Below, in pieces: positions 1 to 6,019 of a DNA stretch of 7,083 nucleotides. Every line of letters begins with the position of its first letter. Positions within the stretch are counted from its first letter, which is position 1. The position numbers were made by a program, and so were the translations under genes. The notes beneath the pieces were generated by a model. The model had not been told where the DNA came from. It ran no database searches and worked only from the letters and a program-made list of their open reading frames with translations. Source of the DNA: Alphaproteobacteria bacterium (lineage in GTDB: Bacteria; Pseudomonadota; Alphaproteobacteria; GCA-2731375); the NCBI GenBank assembly GCA_028281075.1, contig JANQKO010000046.1, forward strand, positions 1-7,083, in the 5' to 3' direction.

Positions 1-165
1 CCCCGCTGGCCCGTGCGCCCGCAACAGCGCTTCGGCAAGCCCGCGCTTGTCTTTCAGCGGGACGTGCGCCACGGCCGGGGCATCGACACCGGCCGTCGCC
101 AGGCCCTGACGGGCCAGGCCCAGGCGGATCAGCCGCATCATCGCGGCGGCGGCGAAGTCGTTCAT
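1..165 (-). CDS. Partial gene, N-terminus of a probable AraC-family transcriptional regulator
   Basis: Only the first 55 codons are present; the gene continues past the left edge. The ATG overlaps the TGA of the large hydroxylase subunit in an ATGA junction, which suggests translational coupling and explains the lack of a clear Shine-Dalgarno. The visible protein begins MNDFAAAAMMRLIRLGL and continues with AVAHVPLKDKRGLAEALLRAHGP. It has no signal peptide or membrane segment. This short-helix pattern with 'VPLxDKRxLxexLLxxHGP' resembles, from memory, the N-terminus of AraC-type regulators encoded beside xanthine dehydrogenase-like genes. The helix-turn-helix that would prove this lies outside the window. 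If correct, it would probably control the oxidoreductase/TRAP operon it belongs to. The reading frame is well supported by start, overlap and codon bias; the family call is tentative. Confidence 0.55.
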   Translation of the reverse strand, partial: MNDFAAAAMMRLIRLGLARQGLATAGVDAPAVAHVPLKDKRGLAEALLRAHGPAG

Positions 166-2210
166 GCCGCCGAGCGTAGCAGATCCGCCGGCGTCACCGG
201 CAGGCGCGTCGGCCGTATGCCGATGGCGTCGCGGACCGCGTTCAGGATCGCGCCCGTGGCGGCGACGATGGCGGTCTCGCCGGCGCCGGTCGGGGCCTCG
301 CCGTTGTCGACCAGCACGATGTCCATCGGTGGCACCTGGTCGAGCCGGGGAACGGGCGCCTCGGCGAACGTTTCCGCCGCGACGCCGCCATCGGCGACGG
401 GCAGCCCGTCGGTCAGCGCCATGCCCAGGCCCCAGACCAGGTTGCCCTCGCATTGCGCGCGCACCTGGTCGGGGTTGATGACCCGGCCGCAGTCATGCGC
501 GCACCAGAGCCGCGTGACGGCGACCGCGCCATTGTCGACGGCGACATCGGCGACGACGGCGGCGTAGCTCATCTGCTTGTAGATGCCGCAGGCGACACCC
601 CGGCCCCGGCCGTCCGATGGCGGCGACCGGGTCTCGTCCCAGTTGGCGGCGGCGGCCACGCGCCGAAGCACGCCGGCGAGGCGCGGATCCTCGATATGGG
701 CGAGGCGGAAGGCGACCGGGTCCTGGCCCGCCCGGCGCGCGCATTCGTCCATGGCGCACTCGATGGCGGTGACGTTCGGGCCGGCCCCGAGGCCGCGCCA
801 GGGACCGGTCAGGATCGGCAGCCGTTCGAGGTCATGCTCGATCCGGCGTCGGCCGATGCGGTAGGGCGGGATGGCGCCGCGGGCGACGCCCCGGTCGCCG
901 ATGAAATCGGTCAGGCGCTGCAGCCACGGCGGCAGGCCGGCATTCGTGAAGATGATGTGGCTGCAGGCGAAGCCGTGCCACCAGTCCTCGATCCGGCCAT
1001 GCCGGACGCGGGCGCGGATGCGGTGGCTCGACGGCGGCCGGTGAAAGCCCTGCCGGTACTCCTGGCCGCGGGTCCACTGGACCTTGACCGGCCGTGCCGC
1101 CGCGCGCGCGAGAACGGCGGCCTCGAGCTCGACGGTACAGATGGTCTTGCCGCTGAAGGCGCCGCCGACGCGCCGGCCATGGACCACGACCTGTTCGTCG
1201 TCCAGGCCGAAACGCCGGACCATGACGTCGCGAATATAGAAGATGTCCTGCGAGCCGACCCACATCCGCAGGCCCGTGTCGTCGAACTCCGCCACGGCGG
1301 CGCGCGGCTCGATCGGCGTGTGCGCCGCCGGCGGTACGTCGAGGCGCAGGTCGACGTCCCAGGGACCGTCGCGGTCGAGCGGCTCGTCGACGAGGTCGTA
1401 GGACAGCGAACCACCGGCGAGCCGGCGGTCGATGTCGATGCGTTCGTCGATTTCGTTCTGACCGACGCTGCCGTCGGTCCGCCAGCGGATGTCGAGCGCC
1501 TGTTCAATGCGGTCGAGCGCGCCCGGCGTCTCGGCGACGATACCCAGCCCCATGCTCTCGCCCTGCCGCAACAGCGGATCTTCGACGAGCGCGACGAAGC
1601 CCGGCTGCGCGCGGGCGGCGGCGGCGTCCCAGGCGGCGGGCGACGACGTGAATTCCGGCGTGGCCGGCGCGCGCGGGACCTGGCCATGGGCCATGCCGGG
1701 CCGGCGAGTGTCGGCGGCATAGACCGGCGCGCCGCGCACGATGGCGTCGGCCTGTTCGAGCGGCATGGCTCTGCCGACATGGCGGGCGCGGCCCGCGAAG
1801 GCGCGCAGCGCGCCGATCGGACGGGGCTCGGCCGTCAGCACGCCTTCGGTCCGGCCGGCGGCGACGGCCTTGCGCAGCGTCGCGCAGGCCCGTGCCAGCG
1901 GCAGGGCGTAGTCCTTCACCGAGTCGCTGCCGACGGTGGCGCGGACATGCGCGATGTCGGTGGTGGCGGGCAGGTGCAGGTCGACCTCGTCCCAGCCGAC
2001 GCCGAGCTCGTCGCAGGCGACCTGCTTGAGCGCGGTGGCGATGTTCTGGCCGATCTCGGCGCGCGGCAGTGACAGCACGTAGCGGCCGTCGACGTGGCGG
2101 ATCCAGCCGAGCGCCGCCTCGGGCGTGGGGTCGGGGCGTTTCGGAATGACGGGCAGCGAACAGCCCGCGAGGAAGGCGACGCCGAGGCCGAGGAAAGTCC
2201 GACGTCTCAT
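162..2210 (-). CDS. Xanthine dehydrogenase-family molybdopterin-binding (large) subunit, IorB-like, Tat-exported
   Basis: This 682-residue protein is the catalytic subunit of a two-subunit molybdenum hydroxylase of the isoquinoline 1-oxidoreductase/aldehyde oxidoreductase type. It binds molybdopterin cytosine dinucleotide and hydroxylates aldehydes or N-heterocycles. The N-terminus MRRRTFLGLG..FLAGC is a twin-arginine signal (R2-R4, F6, L7) followed by a lipobox-like LAGC with Cys17. Visible family blocks are the IorB-type N-terminal segment (about 50-115), the a/b hammerhead 'G.PVYAADTRRPGMAHG' (about 160-176), 'AHTPIEP' (296-302), the cofactor loop GGAFSGK (349-355), 'GPWRGLGAG...ECAMDE' (469-489), and GAGE (642-645), whose Glu645 matches the catalytic glutamate. 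It is somewhat shorter than the usual 720-780 residues. The ATG at 2210 is chosen because it overlaps the small-subunit TGA and directly precedes the Tat signal; the frame open upstream of it is out-of-frame shadow of the small subunit. No FAD subunit gene is present. The substrate is unknown. Confidence 0.93.
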   Translation of the reverse strand: MRRRTFLGLGVAFLAGCSLPVIPKRPDPTPEAALGWIRHVDGRYVLSLPRAEIGQNIATALKQVACDELGVGWDEVDLHLPATTDIAHVRATVGSDSVKDYALPLARACATLRKAVAAGRTEGVLTAEPRPIGALRAFAGRARHVGRAMPLEQADAIVRGAPVYAADTRRPGMAHGQVPRAPATPEFTSSPAAWDAAAARAQPGFVALVEDPLLRQGESMGLGIVAETPGALDRIEQALDIRWRTDGSVGQNEIDERIDIDRRLAGGSLSYDLVDEPLDRDGPWDVDLRLDVPPAAHTPIEPRAAVAEFDDTGLRMWVGSQDIFYIRDVMVRRFGLDDEQVVVHGRRVGGAFSGKTICTVELEAAVLARAAARPVKVQWTRGQEYRQGFHRPPSSHRIRARVRHGRIEDWWHGFACSHIIFTNAGLPPWLQRLTDFIGDRGVARGAIPPYRIGRRRIEHDLERLPILTGPWRGLGAGPNVTAIECAMDECARRAGQDPVAFRLAHIEDPRLAGVLRRVAAAANWDETRSPPSDGRGRGVACGIYKQMSYAAVVADVAVDNGAVAVTRLWCAHDCGRVINPDQVRAQCEGNLVWGLGMALTDGLPVADGGVAAETFAEAPVPRLDQVPPMDIVLVDNGEAPTGAGETAIVAATGAILNAVRDAIGIRPTRLPVTPADLLRSAA

Positions 2211-2665
2211 GACCGCGCCGCCGCCCGGTGCACGGCCCGGCGAATGCGTTGCTGGGTGCCGCAGCGGCAGAGATTGTCGGCCAAGGCCGCGTCGATCTCG
2301 GCGTCGTTGGGTCGCGGCTTTGCCCGCAGCAGCGCCACGGCGGACATGATCTGCCCCGCCTGGCAGTAGCCGCATTGCGGCACGTTCTCGTCGAGCCAGG
2401 CCTGCTGCACCGGGTGCGGCCGGCCGCCCGCGCCGGCCAGGCCCTCGACGGTCAGGATGTCGCGGTCGGCGACGTCGGCGACGCGCCAGAGACAACTCCG
2501 CGCGGCCTCGCCGTCGAGCAGGACCGTGCAGGCCCCGCACTGGCCGACGCCGCAGCCGAACTTGGCGCCGACGAGGCCGAGAAACTCGCGCAAGGTGGCG
2601 AGCAGGGTTTCGTCGCGCCATGCCGGCGGGATGGCGTGGACGCGGTTGTTGATCCGAAGCTGCAT
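2207..2665 (-). CDS. (2Fe-2S)-binding small subunit of molybdenum hydroxylase, IorA-like
   Basis: This 152-residue protein carries two [2Fe-2S] clusters that move electrons from the molybdenum site of the large subunit. The N-terminal plant-ferredoxin-type cluster is formed by Cys38, Cys43, Cys46 and Cys58 (C-x4-C-x2-C-x11-C, motif CGVGQCGAC). The C-terminal helical-domain cluster is formed by Cys98, Cys101, Cys133 and Cys135 (CGYCQAGQ and CRCG). All eight ligands are present and the length is normal for the CoxS/IorA family. It has no signal peptide, so if the holoenzyme is exported it would travel with the Tat-tagged large subunit, as known for related IorAB-type enzymes. The ATG at 2665 follows a GGAGG at a 6-nt spacing. 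The stop overlaps the start of the large subunit by 4 bp. No electron-transfer flavoprotein-like FAD subunit follows, so a cytochrome or other membrane-side acceptor is inferred. Confidence 0.95.
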   Translation of the reverse strand: MQLRINNRVHAIPPAWRDETLLATLREFLGLVGAKFGCGVGQCGACTVLLDGEAARSCLWRVADVADRDILTVEGLAGAGGRPHPVQQAWLDENVPQCGYCQAGQIMSAVALLRAKPRPNDAEIDAALADNLCRCGTQQRIRRAVHRAAARS

Positions 2666-2671
2666 CGGTGG

Positions 2672-2676
2672 CCTCC
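2672..2676 (-). promoter_or_regulatory. Shine-Dalgarno of the [2Fe-2S] subunit gene
   Basis: GGAGG on the minus strand lies 6 nt before the ATG at 2665 and fixes that start. Its first three bases form the end of the downstream arm of the inverted repeat at 2674-2698, so folding of that hairpin could partly hide the site. Confidence 0.8.
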
Positions 2677-2698
2677 AGCGGGTGATTGACCCGCTGGA
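2674..2698 (-). promoter_or_regulatory. Perfect 10-bp inverted repeat overlapping the small-subunit ribosome binding site
   Basis: The arms 2674-2683 and 2689-2698 are exact reverse complements (TCCAGCGGGT and ACCCGCTGGA) around a 5-nt loop. The element sits in the 85-bp gap between the TRAP permease stop and the small-subunit start. It has no T-tract in the minus-strand transcript, so it is not a classical intrinsic terminator. It could be an operator, an mRNA-stabilising or processing hairpin, or a translation-gating stem, because its 3' arm runs into the GGAGG. The palindrome is seen directly; the role is inferred. Confidence 0.55.
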
Positions 2699-2750
2699 TG
2701 TGGCGCCGACGCGTGGCCGGGCCTTGAATTATCGCGCCAAAATGTCGGTG

Positions 2751-4787
2751 TTACTCCGCCGTCGCCGCTTCCGTCAGTTTCTCGCGGCGGCGGGCGATGA
2801 TCTGCAGCACGATGATCGGCGCCACCAGAATGGCGGCGACCAGGGCCGATTTCAGCTCGGGCGCGATGAACAGGAGCGCCGCGAAGCGCATGACCCAGCG
2901 CTGCAGCACCGGGATCGGTGCCAGCAGGAAGCCGCTCAACGACGCGCCCAGCAGGACGACGCCGGTGACGCAGCCCGAGAAGGCGATGGCGAATTCCTGC
3001 CACGAGAAGCCGTCCGTCACCAGCAGCAGCGACGGCGAATAGACGAAGACCAGCGGCACCAGCGCCTTGGCGTTGCCGAGGCGGAAGGCGGTGAGGCCCG
3101 TCTTGAAAGGATTGGCGCCGGCGATGCCGCCCGCGGCATAGGCGGATGTGCAGACCGGCGGCGTGATGTCGGCCAGCACGCCGTAGAACAGCACGAAGAA
3201 ATGCGCCGCGATGGGCGGGATGCCGAACTGCACCAGCACGGGCGCGGCGATGGTGGCGACGATAATGTAGAGCGCCGTCGTCGGGATGCCGGCGCTGAGC
3301 GCGACGCAGCAGACGGCGATGAAGACCAGCGAGAAGAACAGCACGAGCTGGTCGAGGGTGAACAGCGTCAGCGGCATCAGCGCGTCGACGAACTCGGCCG
3401 TGGTTTGGGCGAACTGGGTGACGATGAAGGAGATCCGGAACGGCACGCCGGTCAGCGTGACGACGCCGACGATGATGCCGACGGCGGCGGCCGCCGCGCC
3501 GACGGCGAGCGCGTATTTGGCGCCGAGTTGGAAGGCGTCCAGCAGGTCGCGCAGGCTGAGGCGGTGCCGGGGATTGACGAAACCCACGACGATGCAGGCG
3601 GTGATGCCCCAGAATGCGGCCATGAACGGCGTGTGGCCGCGGATGATGATGGTGACCAGGATGATCAGCGGGATCAGGTTCGGCCAGCCGGTCTTGAGGA
3701 TATGCCAGAGGTTCGGCAGCACGTCGGGCGGCAGGCCCTTCAGGCCCATGCGCTTGGCCTCGAGGTGCACGTTGGTGAAGACGCCGATGTAGTGCATCAG
3801 CGCCGGCACCAGGGCGGCCAGGATCACCGTGGTGTAGCTGACCTCCAGGAACTCCATCATCACGAAGGCCGCCGCGCCCATGATCGGCGGCGTGATCTGG
3901 CCGCCGGTGCTGCTGGCCGCCTCGACGGCGCCGGCGAAATGCGGCCGGTAGCCGATCCGCTTCATGGCCGGGATGGTGAGCGCGCCTGTCGTGACGGTGT
4001 TGGCGATCGACGAGCCCGAGATGGTGCCGAACATGGCGGATGCCAGCACGCTGACCTTGGCCGGGCCGCCGGTATAGCGGCCGGCGATGGCCTGGGCGAT
4101 GTCGATGAAGAACTGGCCCAGGCCCATGCGCGTGGCGATGGTGCCGAACAGCACGAAGTGGAAGACGAAGGTGGCCACCACCTTGACCGGGATGCCGTAG
4201 ATGCCCTCGGTGGTCATGTAGACGTGGCTGATGAAGCCGGCCCAGTTGGTGCCGGGATGTTTCAGCGCGCCGGGCGCGATCTGGCCGAACACGGCATAGA
4301 GGATGAAGACCGCGACGATGATCGGCAGCACCCAGCCCATGGCCCGGCGCGCGGCCTCCAGGATCAGCAGCACCATGGTGGTGCCGACGACCATGTCGGT
4401 CAGGTTCGGGTTGCCGATGCGGAAGGTCATCGACTCCAGTGTCACCGGCAGGTAGAGCGAGCAGGCGACGGCGGCGACGGCGAACAGCCAGTCGTAGACC
4501 GGCACGTTGCCGGGCCGCCACCAGGCCGCGCGCGGGGCGGCGTCGTTCACCGACCTGGCATAGCCGAAGACGATGAAGATCAGGCCGAGGACGAAGCCGA
4601 GATGGATGCCCTTGTGCCAGTGCTCGGCCAGGATGCCGAAGCCGGCGGTGTAGTAGTGATAGGCCGAGAGCGCCGCCAGCAGGCCGGCGACCAGCCAGCC
4701 GGCCCAGCCGACGACCGTCCGGAAATGCATTTCCGGGTCGTATTCATGCTCCAGGATCTGGGCCTTCTGCAGGTCGATCTGGGTCAT
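2751..4787 (-). CDS. TRAP transporter fused permease subunit (DctQ-DctM fusion, TAXI type)
   Basis: This 678-residue inner-membrane protein is the transport channel of a TAXI-type TRAP system, taking substrate from the periplasmic binding protein by secondary (ion-driven) transport. A short cytoplasmic N-terminus is followed by about five hydrophobic segments forming the small DctQ-like part (roughly residues 27-48, 61-79, 97-116, 132-147, 152-170). A DctM-like large part with about a dozen segments fills the rest. Diagnostic blocks are 'GTISGSSIANTVTTGALTIPAM' with 'AASSTGGQITPPIMGAAAF' (about 254-308) and the later repeat 'GVLADITPPVCTSAYAAGGIAGANPFKTG' (about 536-564). Length fits the 4TM/12TM fusion family. 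The ATG at 4787 has no recognisable Shine-Dalgarno and no in-frame alternative just upstream; Met20 is a less likely start. It lies 70 bp after the binding-protein stop, across a strong hairpin, which may lower its expression relative to that protein. Confidence 0.96.
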   Translation of the reverse strand: MTQIDLQKAQILEHEYDPEMHFRTVVGWAGWLVAGLLAALSAYHYYTAGFGILAEHWHKGIHLGFVLGLIFIVFGYARSVNDAAPRAAWWRPGNVPVYDWLFAVAAVACSLYLPVTLESMTFRIGNPNLTDMVVGTTMVLLILEAARRAMGWVLPIIVAVFILYAVFGQIAPGALKHPGTNWAGFISHVYMTTEGIYGIPVKVVATFVFHFVLFGTIATRMGLGQFFIDIAQAIAGRYTGGPAKVSVLASAMFGTISGSSIANTVTTGALTIPAMKRIGYRPHFAGAVEAASSTGGQITPPIMGAAAFVMMEFLEVSYTTVILAALVPALMHYIGVFTNVHLEAKRMGLKGLPPDVLPNLWHILKTGWPNLIPLIILVTIIIRGHTPFMAAFWGITACIVVGFVNPRHRLSLRDLLDAFQLGAKYALAVGAAAAAVGIIVGVVTLTGVPFRISFIVTQFAQTTAEFVDALMPLTLFTLDQLVLFFSLVFIAVCCVALSAGIPTTALYIIVATIAAPVLVQFGIPPIAAHFFVLFYGVLADITPPVCTSAYAAGGIAGANPFKTGLTAFRLGNAKALVPLVFVYSPSLLLVTDGFSWQEFAIAFSGCVTGVVLLGASLSGFLLAPIPVLQRWVMRFAALLFIAPELKSALVAAILVAPIIVLQIIARRREKLTEAATAE

Positions 4788-4814
4788 GGACGCGGTGGCG
4801 GAGCGGGGAAATGC

Positions 4815-4844
4815 CGGCGGCCGGGCGGGTTCGCCCGGCCGCCG
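4815..4844 (-). terminator. Strong GC hairpin between binding-protein and permease genes (possible attenuator)
   Basis: Arms 4815-4827 and 4832-4844 are exact 13-bp reverse complements, nearly all G/C, around a 4-nt loop. The hairpin begins 13 nt after the TGA of the solute-binding protein gene (read on the minus strand) and is followed only by a weak ATTT, not a full T-tract. Such hairpins in transporter operons commonly protect the upstream binding-protein mRNA or partially terminate so that the binding protein exceeds the permease. The structure is directly visible; partial termination or mRNA protection is inference. Confidence 0.6.
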
Positions 4845-4857
4845 CGGAAGGTGACGG

Positions 4858-5877
4858 TCAATTCTGCGGCACGGTCATGCCGGCTTCCTTGTAGTATTTG
4901 GCGGCGCCCGGATGCACCGGGATGCCGATGGCGTCGAGCGCGGTGCCGAGCTGTACGACCTTGCCCTTGGCGTGGCCGTTGTTCAGTAGCTTGCGGGTAT
5001 TGTCGTTCCACAGCGCCTTGGTGATCTCGTAGATCAGCTTGTCGTCGGCGTCCGCGCTGACCAGCCATTGCGCGCCGACGGCGAGCGTCGCCGTGTCGCT
5101 GTCGATGCCCTCGTAGACGCCGGCCGGCACCTTTTCGTTGTAGTAGAACGGCGCCTTCTTCTTGACGATCTCGGCCTTGTCGGCGGCGATCGGCAGCAGC
5201 CGGGCGCCGACCGTGGTGGCGAGCTCGGCGATGGCGGCCTGCGGATAGCCGGTGACCGTGATCATGGCCTCGAGCTGGCCGTCGCGCATGCGGTCGATGG
5301 ATTGCTGACTGTTCAGGTACTCGGCCTCGTAGTCGACGTTTTCCTTCATGCCGTGGGCTTCCAGGATCAGGACGGCGCCGACCTTGGCGCCCGAGGCCTG
5401 CAGGCCGATGCCGATGCGCTTGCCCTTGAGGTCGGTGACCTGTCGGAAGGGTGAATCCTCGCGCACGACGACGTGGATGTGCTCGGGGAACAGATTGGCG
5501 AGCGCGCGCAGCTTGGTCAGCGGCGGCTTGCCGTCGAACACGCCGGTGCCGGTATAGGCCCAGTAGGTGACGTCGGACTGCGCCAGGCCGGAATCGACGG
5601 TGCCGGACTGGATCGCGTTCACGTTCGCGACCGAGCCGTTCGCCGACATGGCGATGGCGACCAGGCCGGGCACGCCGCAACTGCCGCGCTTCTCGCAGGG
5701 CCGCGAGCCGGGCGGGTTGCTGACCGCGTTGGCGATCAGGCCGGCCATCGGATAATAGGTGCCGCCGGCGCTGCCGCTGGCGATCTTGAAGAACCGCATG
5801 TCCTGCGCCTGGGCGGCGCCGAAGGCGGCCGTGACCGCGATCACGGCGGCGGCGGAAAGAGCTGTCTTCAGTTTCAT
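4858..5877 (-). CDS. TAXI family TRAP transporter solute-binding protein
   Basis: This 339-residue periplasmic protein binds the substrate and delivers it to the fused permease encoded next. Residues 1-24 are a Sec signal (MKLKTALSAA, hydrophobic core, cleavage after AAQA). The mature protein opens with the TAXI hallmark 'FFKIASGSAGGTYYPMAGLIANAVS' (29-53), then 'GSCGVPGLVAIAMSANGSVANVNAIQSGTVDSGLAQSDV' (about 65-103), the domain-linking 'LKGKRIGIGLQASG' (150-163), and a late 'GIPVHPGAAKYYKEAG' (318-333). Cys61 and Cys67 lie in the loop before GVPG and could form a disulfide. The start is ATG 5877, with AGGTGG just upstream; a GTG at 5883 (two residues longer) preceded by AGGGG is also possible. 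Characterised TAXI proteins bind glutamate, 2-oxoglutarate or similar acids, but the ligand here cannot be read from sequence. It is the first gene of the minus-strand operon. Confidence 0.96.
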   Translation of the reverse strand: MKLKTALSAAAVIAVTAAFGAAQAQDMRFFKIASGSAGGTYYPMAGLIANAVSNPPGSRPCEKRGSCGVPGLVAIAMSANGSVANVNAIQSGTVDSGLAQSDVTYWAYTGTGVFDGKPPLTKLRALANLFPEHIHVVVREDSPFRQVTDLKGKRIGIGLQASGAKVGAVLILEAHGMKENVDYEAEYLNSQQSIDRMRDGQLEAMITVTGYPQAAIAELATTVGARLLPIAADKAEIVKKKAPFYYNEKVPAGVYEGIDSDTATLAVGAQWLVSADADDKLIYEITKALWNDNTRKLLNNGHAKGKVVQLGTALDAIGIPVHPGAAKYYKEAGMTVPQN

Positions 5878-5932
5878 GACCACCTGTTTCCCCTGTTGGC
5901 TGTTGTGCTTATGCGACGTGGCGAAGATCGGG

Positions 5933-5989
5933 GGAATCTAGCGCGAACCGGGCCCATGATGAAACGGCAAACGGTTGGCGCTAGACTCC
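5933..5989. promoter_or_regulatory. Divergent promoter region with mirrored 17-bp motif
   Basis: The region between the two divergent genes holds two near-identical outward-facing copies of GGTTnGCGCTAGAyTCC: 5973-5989 on the plus strand and 5949-5933 on the minus strand, matching at 15 of 17 positions and 40 bp apart from equivalent base to base. Each contains a -10-like TAGACT or TAGATT, placed about 32 nt (plus) and 57 nt (minus) before the ATG of its gene. The 23-bp centre (5950-5972) would hold both weak -35 regions (TGAAAC-like on plus, TTTCAT-like on minus). The copies could be paired promoters or a regulator's operator pair. The motif match is seen; function is inferred. Confidence 0.45.
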
Positions 5990-6007
5990 GCGCTTTCGCG
6001 CGCCGCC

Positions 6008-6013
6008 GGAGGG
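6008..6013 (+). promoter_or_regulatory. Shine-Dalgarno of the crotonase gene
   Basis: GGAGGG lies 6 nt before ATG 6020 and decides that start over the upstream in-frame start at 5975, which falls inside the putative -10 motif and would add an Arg/Ala-rich extension not typical of the family. Confidence 0.85.
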
Positions 6014-6019
6014 AAACGG

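Noticed and set aside
453..2072. 539-codon plus-strand open frame opposite the Mo-subunit
   Set aside because: It is a mirror of the strong coding bias of the minus-strand gene, with an Asp/Ala/Gly/Arg-rich composition and no domain.
2211..2621. N-terminal extension of the large-subunit frame (in-frame open sequence upstream of 2210)
   Set aside because: It covers the small-subunit gene in another frame and is Arg/Gly-rich. The ATG at 2210 gives a proper Tat signal and an ATGA junction.
2457..5024. 855-codon plus-strand open frame opposite the permease and binding protein
   Set aside because: It lies antisense to two clearly recognised genes, has a low-complexity Arg/Asp/Gly/Gln/His-rich composition and no family motif. 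Long antisense frames are expected in DNA with this GC third-position bias.
5975..6019. Upstream in-frame start for the crotonase
   Set aside because: It would begin inside the putative promoter motif and add an Arg/Ala-rich extension; ATG 6020 has GGAGGG at ideal spacing.
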